DNA of 64,000 nt from Microbacterium sp. No. 7 (GTDB lineage Bacteria > Actinomycetota > Actinomycetes > Actinomycetales > Microbacteriaceae): the NCBI RefSeq assembly GCF_001314225.1, contig NZ_CP012697.1, positions 868,001-932,000 of the forward strand, read 5' to 3'. The notes beneath the pieces were generated by a model. It did no database searches, was not told the DNA's origin, and saw nothing but the letters and a program-made list of their open reading frames with translations. Positions 37,233 through 45,344 of this stretch are shown piece by piece (the first letter of the stretch is position 1; every line of letters begins with the position of its first letter). Position numbers and translations under genes: made by a program.

Positions 37233-37399
37233 ACCCCTCGCGAGGGTGCCAGTTGTTCTCGCGAGGGTGCTGGTTGTTCTCGCGAGGGTGCTGGTTGTTC
37301 TCGCGAGGGTGCTGGTTGTTCTCGCGAGGGTGCTTTTGAGAGCACCCTCGGTGGGATAATTGGCACCCTCGCGGAGACAACCGGCACCCTCGGCGGCCG
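37233..37399. repeat. Family C array between guaB and the AbiEi-like gene
   Basis: Five direct units of GCGAGGGTGCTGGTTGTTCT type begin exactly 21 bp apart (37240, 37261, 37282, 37303, 37324). They are followed by inverted GCACCCTCG units. The array lies between convergent gene ends. Confidence 0.9.
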
Positions 37400-37411
37400 A
37401 TGCGGAGCGGG

Positions 37412-38350
37412 TCAGGCGCGGACGACGCGGGCGTGAGCGGGCCAGCCTTGCGAGGTGAGGGATGCCAGGAACGTCGCGGCGTTCTTCGACTCGGCGGCTC
37501 CCCAGTGCAGGCCACGCCACCCGGTGGCGCGCTCGATGGCGGCGCGGCGCTCGGCCTGATCGGCGAGCACCTCAGGTGCCGTGCGTCCGTTCATCATGGC
37601 CGGATCGGTGCGCTTGACGACGCCGTCGAACTCGCCGAACATCCTCAGTGCAGGCCACGCGAAGTCGAGTCGCTTCTCGCCGCGGTCGGTCATCACGACG
37701 ACCTGCAGCTCGGGCGCGGGCAGATGGAGCTCCCACATCCGCAGGCGACTCTGGCTTTCGCGCGGCGACTCCGCGCGCCCGTCGCCGAACTCGACGGCGA
37801 ATCGCAGCTTCTTTATGCCCCGGGCGCCTGTTCCCGCGCGGATGCGCCGTTGCAGCGCCGCCCGGATCTCTTCGGCGTGCGCAGACGAGTAAGCGTGCTC
37901 GTCGTCATCCCACGCCACGGCGCGCAGAGCGGCGTCGACGAGTGCGACCGCGCCGTCCAGCGGAAGCATGCGTGCCGCGTCATAGGCTGTACGGTCGAGG
38001 CTCGTCGCGAGGTGCGGCCCGACGCGCACGACGTCGGCATCGGGTAGGGGCACCTTGTGCCGTACGACATCGGTGCGCGTCTTCTGCGGGTTCTTCGCCC
38101 GTTCGATCGTGTGCACGCGATCGTCGACCAGCCCCAGGAGCGGGAGACCGTGCAGCGCGGCAGCCGCTGCGTGCGAGAACACAGGCGGAATGCGAGCGGC
38201 GAGGGAGATGGCATCCGCCCGCATCAGGAGACGCTTCTCGACATGACCGGCGACCCACTCCGCCGTATCGACGCACGCTCCGCGACGAACCGGTGCGTAG
38301 CCGGCAGGAACGCCGTTCCGCGAAGGCAGGATGAGAGGTCGTTCGTCCAT
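37412..38350 (-). CDS. AbiEi-like protein with a nuclease-like C-terminal domain
   Basis: The predicted protein is 312 aa. The N-terminal part resembles the winged-helix region of AbiEi/type IV antitoxin-related actinobacterial proteins (RIPPVFSHAAAAALHGLPLLG). The C-terminal ~110 residues have a DUF559/restriction-endonuclease-like pattern: RLRMWELHLPAPELQ, then RLDFAWPALRMFGEFDG and a Lys shortly after, which fits an E/D-xK nuclease layout. No AbiEii toxin gene is next to it, so an antitoxin role is doubtful. It is flanked on both sides by family C arrays and sits between guaB and guaB3. ATG 38350 follows CACACT by 6 nt. Confidence 0.65.
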   Translation of the reverse strand: MDERPLILPSRNGVPAGYAPVRRGACVDTAEWVAGHVEKRLLMRADAISLAARIPPVFSHAAAAALHGLPLLGLVDDRVHTIERAKNPQKTRTDVVRHKVPLPDADVVRVGPHLATSLDRTAYDAARMLPLDGAVALVDAALRAVAWDDDEHAYSSAHAEEIRAALQRRIRAGTGARGIKKLRFAVEFGDGRAESPRESQSRLRMWELHLPAPELQVVVMTDRGEKRLDFAWPALRMFGEFDGVVKRTDPAMMNGRTAPEVLADQAERRAAIERATGWRGLHWGAAESKNAATFLASLTSQGWPAHARVVRA

Positions 38351-38450
38351 GCTCCGAGTGTGTCGCGTGAAGGGATGCCGCGGACGTGGCGTTGCCGCAT
38401 CCGTGGAGAGATCGCGGAATGTGCGCACTGTGGACGAGGCGATGGAGGAA

Positions 38451-38535
38451 CCGTTGGCACCCTCGGCGAGACAAGTGGCACCCTCGCGAAGACAAGTGGC
38501 ACCCTCGCGGGGAGAAGTGGCACCCTCGCGGGGGC
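38451..38535. repeat. Family C array between the AbiEi-like gene and guaB3
   Basis: Four direct GGCACCCTCGCGGGGAGAAGT-type units are spaced exactly 21 bp apart (38457, 38478, 38499, 38520). Only one orientation is present here, and it lies between divergent genes, ending 36 nt before the guaB3 -10 box. Confidence 0.88.
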
Positions 38536-38570
38536 GGGGAACGCCAGGCGGGCGTGGGGGAGGGGGCGGG

Positions 38571-38576
38571 TAGGCT
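38571..38576 (+). promoter_or_regulatory. -10 box (TAGGCT) of guaB3
   Basis: TAGGCT ends 6 nt before GTG 38583, which suggests leaderless initiation there. ATG 38589 with GAGGGGG upstream is the alternative. Confidence 0.45.
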
Positions 38577-38582
38577 GAGGGG

Positions 38583-39707
38583 GTGAGCATGGAGATCGAG
38601 CTCGGCCGCGCGAAGCGCGCCCGCCGGGCGTACGCGTTCGACGACATCGCTGTCGTGCCCTCGCGCCGCACGCGCAACCCCGAAGACGTCTCCACCGCGT
38701 GGTCGATCGACGCCTACGGGTTCGACATCCCCGTGCTCGGCGCCCCCATGGACTCGGTCATGAGCCCCGCGACCGCGATCCGGCTCGGGCAGCTCGGCGG
38801 CCTCGGCGTGCTCGACCTCGAGGGGCTGTGGACCCGCTACGACGACCCCGAGCCGCTGCTCGCCGAGATCGCGGCACTGCCGCACGACGGCGCGACGCGG
38901 CGGATGCAGGAGCTCTACGCCGAGCCCATCAAGCCCGAGCTCATCGGCGCGCGCCTCGCCGAGATCCGCGCCGCGGGCGTGACCGTCGCGGGCGCGCTCA
39001 CGCCGCAGCGCACGCAGCAGCTCTACGAGACCGTCGTCGCGGCGGGCGTCGACCTGTTCGTCATCCGCGGCACGACCGTGTCGGCCGAGCACGTCTCCAG
39101 CGTCGAGGCGCCGCTCAACCTCAAGAAGTTCATCTACGACCTCGACGTGCCCGTCATCGTCGGCGGCGCGTCGACCTACACCGCGGCCCTGCACCTCATG
39201 CGCACCGGCGCGGCGGGCGTGCTCGTCGGCTTCGGCGGCGGCGCGGCGTCGACGACGCGCGTGACCCTCGGCATCCACGCCCCGATGGCGACGGCGCTCG
39301 CCGACGTCGCCGGCGCGCGCCGCGACTACCTCGACGAGTCGGGCGGCCGCTACGTGCACGTCATCGCCGACGGCGGCGTGGGCGCCTCGGGCGACATCGT
39401 CAAGGCGCTCGCGATGGGAGCGGACGCCGTCATGCTCGGCGTCGCGCTCGCCCGCGCGACCGAGGCCCCGGGCCAGGGATTCCACTGGGGTCCTGAGGCG
39501 CACCACGCCAAGCTCCCGCGCGGCACCCGCGTGCAGGTCTCGCAGATCGCCCCGCTCGAGGAGATCCTGTACGGGCCGGCGCCGGTCGCCGACGGCACCG
39601 CCAACCTCATCGGCGCCCTGCGCAAGTCGATGGCGATCACGGGCTACTCCGACCTCAAGGAGTTCCAGCGCGTCGAGGTCGTCGTCGCCCCCTACGACAA
39701 GCGCTGA
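38583..39707 (+). CDS. GuaB3-family IMP dehydrogenase-related protein
   Basis: Actinobacterial IMPDH paralogue without CBS domains; 374 aa. The opening MEIELGRAKRARRAYAFDDIAVVPSRRTR is diagnostic for GuaB3. GAPMDSVMSPATA, IVGGASTYTAALHLMRTGAAGVLVG and DGGVGASGDIVKALAMGADAVMLG follow. The canonical IMPDH GSICTT active-site loop is replaced by GGGAASTTR, lacking the Cys. Some GuaB3 proteins have been reported as GMP-reductase-like, but function here is open. Its stop overlaps the next ATG (TGATG). Confidence 0.9.
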   Translation: MSMEIELGRAKRARRAYAFDDIAVVPSRRTRNPEDVSTAWSIDAYGFDIPVLGAPMDSVMSPATAIRLGQLGGLGVLDLEGLWTRYDDPEPLLAEIAALPHDGATRRMQELYAEPIKPELIGARLAEIRAAGVTVAGALTPQRTQQLYETVVAAGVDLFVIRGTTVSAEHVSSVEAPLNLKKFIYDLDVPVIVGGASTYTAALHLMRTGAAGVLVGFGGGAASTTRVTLGIHAPMATALADVAGARRDYLDESGGRYVHVIADGGVGASGDIVKALAMGADAVMLGVALARATEAPGQGFHWGPEAHHAKLPRGTRVQVSQIAPLEEILYGPAPVADGTANLIGALRKSMAITGYSDLKEFQRVEVVVAPYDKR

Positions 39708-40576
39708 TGTCCGCCCCGAGCCCCGTGTCCGAAGCGCCGGCGCCGCCGGTGTTCCCCCCGACGCTGCGCGAGGTCATGCTGCGTCCCTGGTGGATCGGCA
39801 TGCTCGGGCTCGCGCTCGTCGTCGCGGGCGTGTTCGCCTGGCTCGGCCAGTGGCAGCTGTCGCGCTCGATCGACTTCAACCCGCCGCCCGTCGGCGCGAC
39901 CGAGCAGGTGCGGCCGATCGCCGACGTCGTCGAGCCGGGCGCGTACCTGCCCGAGCCGCTGGTCGGGCAGCGCGTCGACGTGAGCGGCCGGTGGGTCGCC
40001 GGCGACTTCCTCCTCGTCTCGTCGCGGTTCAACGAGGGCGTCGAGGGCTACTGGATCACGGGGCAGCTGCGCGTGCAGCCCGACGTGGCGACGCTCGTCG
40101 CCGAGCCCACCTCGCTCGCCGTCGCGATCGCGTGGACGCCGACGCTCGAGCAGGCGCTCGCCGCCGCCGCGCGGTTCGAGGATGCCGTCGCCGCCGACCC
40201 CGAGGCCCTCGCCACCCTCACGGGACGCCTGGTCTCGGACGAGGGCCCCGCGCATCCGCCCGCCGCCGATCCGTGGGCGATGAGCCGCATGTCGCCGGCC
40301 GCGCTGCTCAGCCGGTGGCACGACATCGAGGGGCTCTCGGTGTACCGGCCGTTCCTCGTCGCCGACGCCGACACGACCGGGCTCGACCTGCCCGCCGGCG
40401 TCGTCGGCATCCACTCGCCCGCCCCCACGGAGCAGTCGCCGGTCAACGTGCTCAACCTCTTCTACGCGATCGAGTGGGCCGTGTTCGCCGGCTTCGCGTT
40501 CTACATGTGGTACCGGCTCGCGAAGGACGCCTGGCAGAAAGAGGTCGAGGAGCTCGAAGAGGCCGAGGAGGGCTGA
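39707..40576 (+). CDS. SURF1-family protein
   Basis: Predicted cytochrome c oxidase assembly factor of 289 aa. It has an N-terminal helix (WWIGMLGLALVVAGVFAWLGQWQLSRS) with the WQ-xR motif, a ~190-residue external domain (GQRVDVSGRW, then FLLVSSR) and a second helix near 250-272 (LNLFYAIEWAVFAGFAFYMWYRL). This is the standard two-helix SURF1 layout. The ATG overlaps the guaB3 stop, so it is co-transcribed with a purine gene; the functional link is unclear. Confidence 0.9.
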   Translation: MSAPSPVSEAPAPPVFPPTLREVMLRPWWIGMLGLALVVAGVFAWLGQWQLSRSIDFNPPPVGATEQVRPIADVVEPGAYLPEPLVGQRVDVSGRWVAGDFLLVSSRFNEGVEGYWITGQLRVQPDVATLVAEPTSLAVAIAWTPTLEQALAAAARFEDAVAADPEALATLTGRLVSDEGPAHPPAADPWAMSRMSPAALLSRWHDIEGLSVYRPFLVADADTTGLDLPAGVVGIHSPAPTEQSPVNVLNLFYAIEWAVFAGFAFYMWYRLAKDAWQKEVEELEEAEEG

Positions 40577-40646
40577 TCGGCGGGATCTGCGCGTAGGCGA
40601 AGATCGTGTGAGGCGTCGCGGCTGAGGTCGGGAGCGGGTCGTTGCG

Positions 40647-41000
40647 GGGGTCTCGATACACTCGCGGCTGCGCCGCGAGCACTCGACCAGCGGGGTGGGT
40701 GGAGGATCTCCGCCGGTGGAGCGGGCAACCCCGGCTGGGTGGGCGGGGAACCCTGCTGGTTGAGTGGGGACCCCTGCTGGGTGGGCGGGAACCCCCGCTG
40801 GGTGGGTGGGGACCCCCGCTGGTTGAGTAGCGCGCGCAGCGCGCGTATCGAAACCCTTCCCGCGGTCCGTTACATGGGTCTCGATACACTCGCGGCTTCG
40901 CCGCGAGCACTCGACCAGCGGGGGTGGGGGCATTCGGCCAGCGGGGTGGCGGGCGCTCGGCCGGCCGGGGGTGGTGGGTACTCGGCCGGTGGGGTGGGGG
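40647..41000. repeat. Family E array between the SURF1 and anti-sigma-like genes
   Basis: Fills most of a 425-bp gap between convergent genes. Forward units (CTCGATACACTCGCGGC-palindrome-CTCGACCAGCGGGG) lie near 40650 and 40890. An inverted unit (CTGGTTGAGTAGCGCGCG) lies near 40820, joined by the conserved spacer CCCTTCCCGCGGTCCGTTAC. Between them are degenerate GCTGGGTGGGCGGG(A)ACCCC repeats. Confidence 0.88.
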
Positions 41001-41001
41001 G

Positions 41002-42333
41002 TCACCACTGCGTGGTCAGGCCGGAGGCGGTGTCGAGCTCGTTCTCGGCGAGCGCGAGAACGCTCCAGCGCTTGCCGGTGGTGTCGGTGAACTCGTAGGC
41101 CGGAACGATGTAGATCAGGCTCTCCGAGGCGTAGACGGCCGTCAGGCCGCGCCGCGCCGACACGATCTCGTGCTCCGCGACGGGCCACGGCACGGCGGAA
41201 CCGGGAGAGGGCACCGGATCGGGCTCGGTCGCCGGCTCGCCGTTCCAGGACTCGGGCCCCGTCGGCGGGGCGTAGGTGAGATCGGGGGAGAACGCCGACG
41301 TGTTGAGCCGCGCGGCGGCCTCAGCGGGGCTCACGATGTCGTACTCGCCGAGGGACACGAGAGGACCGATGGAGCCGTTCGCCCAGAGGATGCCCTCGTG
41401 CGACACCGTGACGTCGATCGACACCGGGGCCGCCATACCGTCCGCGACCCGGTAGGCGCGCACCGTCAGGAGGTTCTCGTAGTCGAGCCACTGGTCGCCG
41501 TCCACCTCGATCAGCAGATCGTCCTCGTCGACGCCGTACGCGCGGAGGATCGTGCTCATCGCCTCGCGCGCCTGCGCCTCGGTCGGCGACGGGGTCGAGA
41601 GCCGGCACTCCTCCTGCACGGCGGCCCAGTCGGCGTCGTCCTTGCCCGTCGTCGCCTGCTCGACGCAGCGCCACACCGGACTCGTGCCGCCCGAGCTGTA
41701 CCAGACCTGCCCGCCGCTCCACAGCGAGAGGGACACGCGGGGACCGCTGCCGTCGCTCGCGCCGACCGACCAGCCGCCGCCGTGTTGATCCGCGACGGGC
41801 TCTCCCGCGACACCGAGCGCCGCGGCGATGCCGGCGAGGGTCTCGGGCGTGAAGCGGCTCGCCGCGTCGAGCGCGTAGACGGTCGCACCGCTGCGACTGT
41901 CGTCGAACGGGGGGACGGTGAAGCGCTGGCGCCCCCACCAGCCTCCCCAGCCTCCGCCGAAGGCGCTGTCCATGCGGTAGCCGCTCTGGAACGCCAGGTC
42001 GCCCCCGGCGGCCGGCATGAGCGCCAGGCCGGCTCCCGTCTCCTCGGCGGTCGCCCCCGTGCCCCCGCTCGCCTCGATCGGCGGGGCGATCTCGCCCGGT
42101 GCCGGCGTCTCGAGCGCGACGGTCTCCACACCGCGCTCCGCGCCCCGGGGTGCGAAGGCGAAACCCGCGCCGGCCACGGCGATCGCGGCGGCCGCCGCCG
42201 CGGTCACCAGCCAGCCCCGGCGGCGGGCGCGGGGGAGCGCGGCGACACGGCCGCGCAGCGCCTCGGGGGCGTGCGCATCCGCGGCGGGGTCGATCCCGCG
42301 CAGGGCGTTCGTGAGGTCGTCGTCGGTGTCCAT
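41002..42333 (-). CDS. Membrane-anchored protein co-encoded with an ECF sigma factor (putative anti-sigma factor)
   Basis: The predicted protein is 443 aa. A ~40-residue cytoplasmic start (DLTNALRGIDPAADAHAPEALRGRV) precedes a transmembrane helix at about 41-62, then a large external domain. This topology and its place directly after a sigma-factor gene suggest an anti-sigma or sensor role, but the cytoplasmic part lacks an obvious zinc-binding HxxxCxxC motif. The external part contains GGGWGGWWGRQRFTV near 125 and ends without a second helix. I do not recognise a named family for it. Confidence 0.7.
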   Translation of the reverse strand: MDTDDDLTNALRGIDPAADAHAPEALRGRVAALPRARRRGWLVTAAAAAAIAVAGAGFAFAPRGAERGVETVALETPAPGEIAPPIEASGGTGATAEETGAGLALMPAAGGDLAFQSGYRMDSAFGGGWGGWWGRQRFTVPPFDDSRSGATVYALDAASRFTPETLAGIAAALGVAGEPVADQHGGGWSVGASDGSGPRVSLSLWSGGQVWYSSGGTSPVWRCVEQATTGKDDADWAAVQEECRLSTPSPTEAQAREAMSTILRAYGVDEDDLLIEVDGDQWLDYENLLTVRAYRVADGMAAPVSIDVTVSHEGILWANGSIGPLVSLGEYDIVSPAEAAARLNTSAFSPDLTYAPPTGPESWNGEPATEPDPVPSPGSAVPWPVAEHEIVSARRGLTAVYASESLIYIVPAYEFTDTTGKRWSVLALAENELDTASGLTTQW

Positions 42334-42453
42334 GGCATCCTCCTCGGTCGAGGTCTCCCGCGTCGCGGCTCTCCGTCGCGGCTCGCCGCCGGAGACACCG
42401 CGAGGCCTCAGTGCCGGCTGTCGTGGCGAGGCCTCACCGAGTATGTGTCGCGA

Positions 42454-42948
42454 TCAGCCGATGTCTTGCAGCCGCCAGATCTCGCGCAGCCGCGCCCGGG
42501 CGCGCGACAGCGCGGCCTGGGCGCCCGAGCGCGAGACGCCGAGCGCCTCGCCCAGCTCGGTGCCGTCGAGACCGTCCCACGCGTGCAGCAGCAGGATCTC
42601 GCGGTCGCGCTCGCCGAGCGCCGCCAGCGCCCGCGCGAGACGGTCGCGGTCGGCCACCCGGTCGGCGTGGTCGGAGCCCGAGGCGTCCGGCTCGTCGACC
42701 GCCCGCAGCGGCATCCCGTGCGCCCGGCGCCGGTGGTTCGCGAGCACGAACCCCGCCGTGCGGTACAGCCAGGGCAGCTCGCCGCCGCGCGGCACGTCGG
42801 CGCGCCGCCGCCATGCGGTCGCGAACACCTCGGCGCACAGGTCGTCGGCATCCGTCCGCGGCGCGCGGCGCACGAAGTAGCGGTACACGGCATCCAGATG
42901 CACGGCGACGTCGTCGGTGAACCACGCATGGTCGTCTCGGTGTGGCAT
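42454..42948 (-). CDS. ECF-type RNA polymerase sigma factor
   Basis: Sigma-70-family factor of 164 aa with regions 2 and 4 only. Region 2 is HLDAVYRYFVRRAPRTDADDLCAEVFATAWRR with the DLxxEVF -10 contact helix. Region 4 is ALGERDREILLLHAWDGLDGTELGEALGVSRSGAQAALSRARARLR, a helix-turn-helix for -35 recognition. ATG 42948 follows GAGAGGA. The 443-aa membrane protein starts 120 nt downstream on the same strand and is the likely partner. The regulon is unknown. Confidence 0.9.
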   Translation of the reverse strand: MPHRDDHAWFTDDVAVHLDAVYRYFVRRAPRTDADDLCAEVFATAWRRRADVPRGGELPWLYRTAGFVLANHRRRAHGMPLRAVDEPDASGSDHADRVADRDRLARALAALGERDREILLLHAWDGLDGTELGEALGVSRSGAQAALSRARARLREIWRLQDIG

Positions 42949-43040
42949 CCGGTCCTCTCGCCCGCCCTCACCACGTGTATGTCGCGTGCGAGCCGGATCT
43001 TGCACGGCACGAGCCGAATCTCGCGGGCCCGGCCCGCAAC

Positions 43041-43046
43041 TAGACT
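43041..43046 (+). promoter_or_regulatory. -10 box (TAGACT) for the leaderless DUF3817-guaA operon
   Basis: TAGACT ends 7 nt before the ATG at 43054 and no ribosome site is present. Confidence 0.5.
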
Positions 43047-43053
43047 GGATGCC

Positions 43054-43581
43054 ATGCCGCAACCCAAGCTCGCCAGCTTTCCGGCGATTCGCGGGGCACT
43101 GAAGTTCTACCAGATCGCCTCGGTCATCACAGGCGTCGGCCTGCTCCTGCTGGTCGCCGAGATGGTCCTGAAGTACTCGCCGCTGCACGTCGAGCTCTTC
43201 GCGGGCGGCACCGGCGGCCCCCTCTGGTTCGCGCCCGTCATCGTCAGCGACGGATGCCAGGCGTGGTCGATGATCCCGTTCGCGCCCGGCTTCTGCGAGA
43301 TGACCTCGACCGGCGACGGCGTCAACGTGTCGCTCGCGATCCTCGTCATCCACGGCTGGTTCTACGTCGTGTACCTGTTCGCCGTCTTCCGCGTGTGGAG
43401 CCTCATGCGCTGGGGCTTCGGGCGCTTCATCACGCTCGCCCTCGGCGGTGTGGTGCCGTTCCTGTCGTTCTTCATGGAGGTGCGCGTCGCCCGCGAGGTG
43501 AAGGCGTACCTCGCCCAGCGCGAGGCCGACGAGGCCGCCAAGACACAGTCCACCCCGATCGAGGCGGAGCAGACCCGGTGA
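43054..43581 (+). CDS. DUF3817 domain-containing membrane protein
   Basis: Small membrane protein of 175 aa with three hydrophobic helices. [28 protein letters not shown] and [22 protein letters not shown] are characteristic of DUF3817. Compared with typical members, a ~40-residue loop ([23 protein letters not shown]) with two Cys is inserted between helices 1 and 2. Its stop overlaps the guaA GTG as GTGA, so it is translationally coupled to guaA. Function is unknown. Confidence 0.85.
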   Translation: MPQPKLASFPAIRGALKFYQIASVITGVGLLLLVAEMVLKYSPLHVELFAGGTGGPLWFAPVIVSDGCQAWSMIPFAPGFCEMTSTGDGVNVSLAILVIHGWFYVVYLFAVFRVWSLMRWGFGRFITLALGGVVPFLSFFMEVRVAREVKAYLAQREADEAAKTQSTPIEAEQTR

Positions 43582-45161
43582 CCCACCAGACCGATACGGC
43601 GCAGCGTCCCGTGCTCGTCGTCGACTTCGGCGCCCAGTACGCGCAGCTCATCGCCCGTCGCGTGCGCGAGGCCGGCGTCTACAGCGAGCTCGTCCCGCAC
43701 ACCATCACGGCCGCCGAGGTGGCCGAGCGCAGCCCCGTCGCGCTCGTGCTCTCGGGCGGGCCGTCGTCGGTCTACGAGCCCGGCGCGCCCACGCTCGACC
43801 CGGGCGTGCTCGAGCTCGGCATCCCGACCCTCGGCATCTGCTACGGCTTCCAGGTGATGGCGAGCCAGCTGGGCGGCGAGGTCGCGCACACGGGCCTGCG
43901 CGAGTACGGCGCGACGGATGCCACGATCACGGGCGACGGCGGCGTGCTGCTCGGCGGCCAGCCGGCCACGCAGAACGTGTGGATGAGCCACGGCGACCAG
44001 GTCGCGCGCGCGCCCGAGGGCTTCGAGGTGCTCGCCTCGACCGCCGCGACGCCCGTGGCCGCCTTCGGCAACGCCGACAAGTGCCTCTACGGCGTGCAGT
44101 GGCATCCCGAGGTGAAGCACTCCGACCACGGCCAGCAGGTGCTGGAGAACTTCCTGCACAAGGCCGTCGGCCTGGCGTCCGACTGGAACAGCGGCAACGT
44201 CATCGCGGAGCAGGTCGCCAAGATCCGCGCCCAGGTCGGCACGGGGCGCGTGCTGTCGGCCCTGTCGGGCGGCGTCGACTCGGCCGTCTCGACCGCGCTC
44301 GTGCACGAGGCCGTGGGCGACCAGCTCGTCGCCGTGTTCGTCGACCACGGTCTGCTGCGCAAGGGCGAGCGCGAGCAGGTCGAGCAGGACTACGTCGCCT
44401 CGACGGGCGTGCGGCTCATCACGGTCGACGCGCGCGAGACGTTCCTGAACGCGCTCGCCGGAGTGAGCGACCCCGAGCAGAAGCGCAAGATCATCGGCCG
44501 CGAGTTCATCCGCGCGTTCGAGAAGGCGCAGGCCGAGCTCGTGGCCGAGGCCGCGGCCGACGGCGAGCCCATCCGCTTCCTCGTGCAGGGCACGCTCTAC
44601 CCCGACGTCGTCGAGTCGGGCGGCGGCGCCGGCACGGCCAACATCAAGAGCCACCACAACGTGGGGGGACTCCCCGAAGACCTGCAGTTCGAGCTCGTCG
44701 AGCCGCTGCGCACCCTGTTCAAGGACGAGGTGCGCGCGATCGGCCGCGAGCTGGGCCTGCCCGAGCCGATCGTGTCGCGCCAGCCGTTTCCGGGCCCCGG
44801 CCTCGGCATCCGCATCGTGGGTGAGGTCACCGCTGACCGCCTCGAGATTCTGCGCGACGCCGACGCGATCGCGCGGGAGGAGCTGACCGCGGCGGGCCTC
44901 GACGGCGAGATCTGGCAGTGCCCCGTCGTGCTGCTCGCCGACGTGCGCTCCGTGGGCGTGCAGGGCGACGGCCGCACCTACGGTCACCCGATCGTGCTGC
45001 GTCCCGTGTCGAGCGAGGACGCCATGACGGCCGACTGGTCGCGCCTGCCCTACGACGTGCTCTCCCGCATCTCGAACCGCATCACCAACGAGGTGCGCGA
45101 GATCAACCGCGTCGTGCTCGACGTGACCTCCAAGCCCCCGGGCACCATCGAGTGGGAGTGA
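43578..45161 (+). CDS. guaA: GMP synthase (glutamine-hydrolysing)
   Basis: Converts XMP to GMP using glutamine and ATP; 527 aa. The N-terminal glutaminase has [18 protein letters not shown], the nucleophile Cys 88 in LGICYGFQ and the His-Glu in QWHPEV. The ATP pyrophosphatase loop SGGVDSAV follows near 229. [11 protein letters not shown], the [11 protein letters not shown] stretch, [13 protein letters not shown] and the C-terminal [18 protein letters not shown] are typical. The GTG at 43578 overlaps the DUF3817 stop. It completes the pathway begun by guaB. Confidence 0.97.
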   Translation: MTHQTDTAQRPVLVVDFGAQYAQLIARRVREAGVYSELVPHTITAAEVAERSPVALVLSGGPSSVYEPGAPTLDPGVLELGIPTLGICYGFQVMASQLGGEVAHTGLREYGATDATITGDGGVLLGGQPATQNVWMSHGDQVARAPEGFEVLASTAATPVAAFGNADKCLYGVQWHPEVKHSDHGQQVLENFLHKAVGLASDWNSGNVIAEQVAKIRAQVGTGRVLSALSGGVDSAVSTALVHEAVGDQLVAVFVDHGLLRKGEREQVEQDYVASTGVRLITVDARETFLNALAGVSDPEQKRKIIGREFIRAFEKAQAELVAEAAADGEPIRFLVQGTLYPDVVESGGGAGTANIKSHHNVGGLPEDLQFELVEPLRTLFKDEVRAIGRELGLPEPIVSRQPFPGPGLGIRIVGEVTADRLEILRDADAIAREELTAAGLDGEIWQCPVVLLADVRSVGVQGDGRTYGHPIVLRPVSSEDAMTADWSRLPYDVLSRISNRITNEVREINRVVLDVTSKPPGTIEWE

Positions 45162-45165
45162 GCGC

Positions 45166-45188
45166 GGATGCCACGGACGGTGGCATCC
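45166..45188 (+). terminator. Short hairpin after guaA
   Basis: GGATGCCAC pairs with GTGGCATCC around 5 nt, just after the guaA stop. Confidence 0.55.
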
Positions 45189-45197
45189 ACGTATCGG

Positions 45198-45278
45198 CAC
45201 GGACCCCGGGGAGCCACGCGACGCGCGGATGACCCCGGCGAGCTCGTCCGCGGCCGGTGAGATCCTCCGGGGTCCGTG
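45198..45278. repeat. Family A inverted repeat after guaA
   Basis: CACGGACCCCGGGGAGCCAC (45198-45217) faces its near-complement at 45257-45278. It is a sequence variant of the 11480-11560 element: ACCCCGGGGAG replaces ACCTCGGAG symmetrically in both arms, a compensatory change. Confidence 0.75.
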
Positions 45279-45331
45279 ACGCGCGCCCGCCGCGGCGATC
45301 CCCGCTCTTCCCCCGGGGGTTCGCGCGGGTC

Positions 45332-45337
45332 TACTCT
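45332..45337 (+). promoter_or_regulatory. -10 box (TACTCT) of the 490-aa lipoprotein gene
   Basis: TACTCT ends 7 nt before ATG 45345 with no ribosome site, suggesting a leaderless message. Confidence 0.45.
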
Positions 45338-45344
45338 GTGCGCT

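Noticed and set aside
37237-37399. CRISPR array
   Set aside because: The 21-bp units are contiguous, lack unique spacers and reverse orientation midway; no cas genes are present.
37412-38350. Complete AbiE toxin-antitoxin system
   Set aside because: Only the AbiEi-like gene is present; its neighbours are guaB and guaB3, not an AbiEii nucleotidyltransferase.
38571-38591. guaB3 start at ATG 38589
   Set aside because: It has a good ribosome site and remains possible, but TAGGCT lies exactly 6 nt before GTG 38583, matching the leaderless pattern seen at many other genes here.
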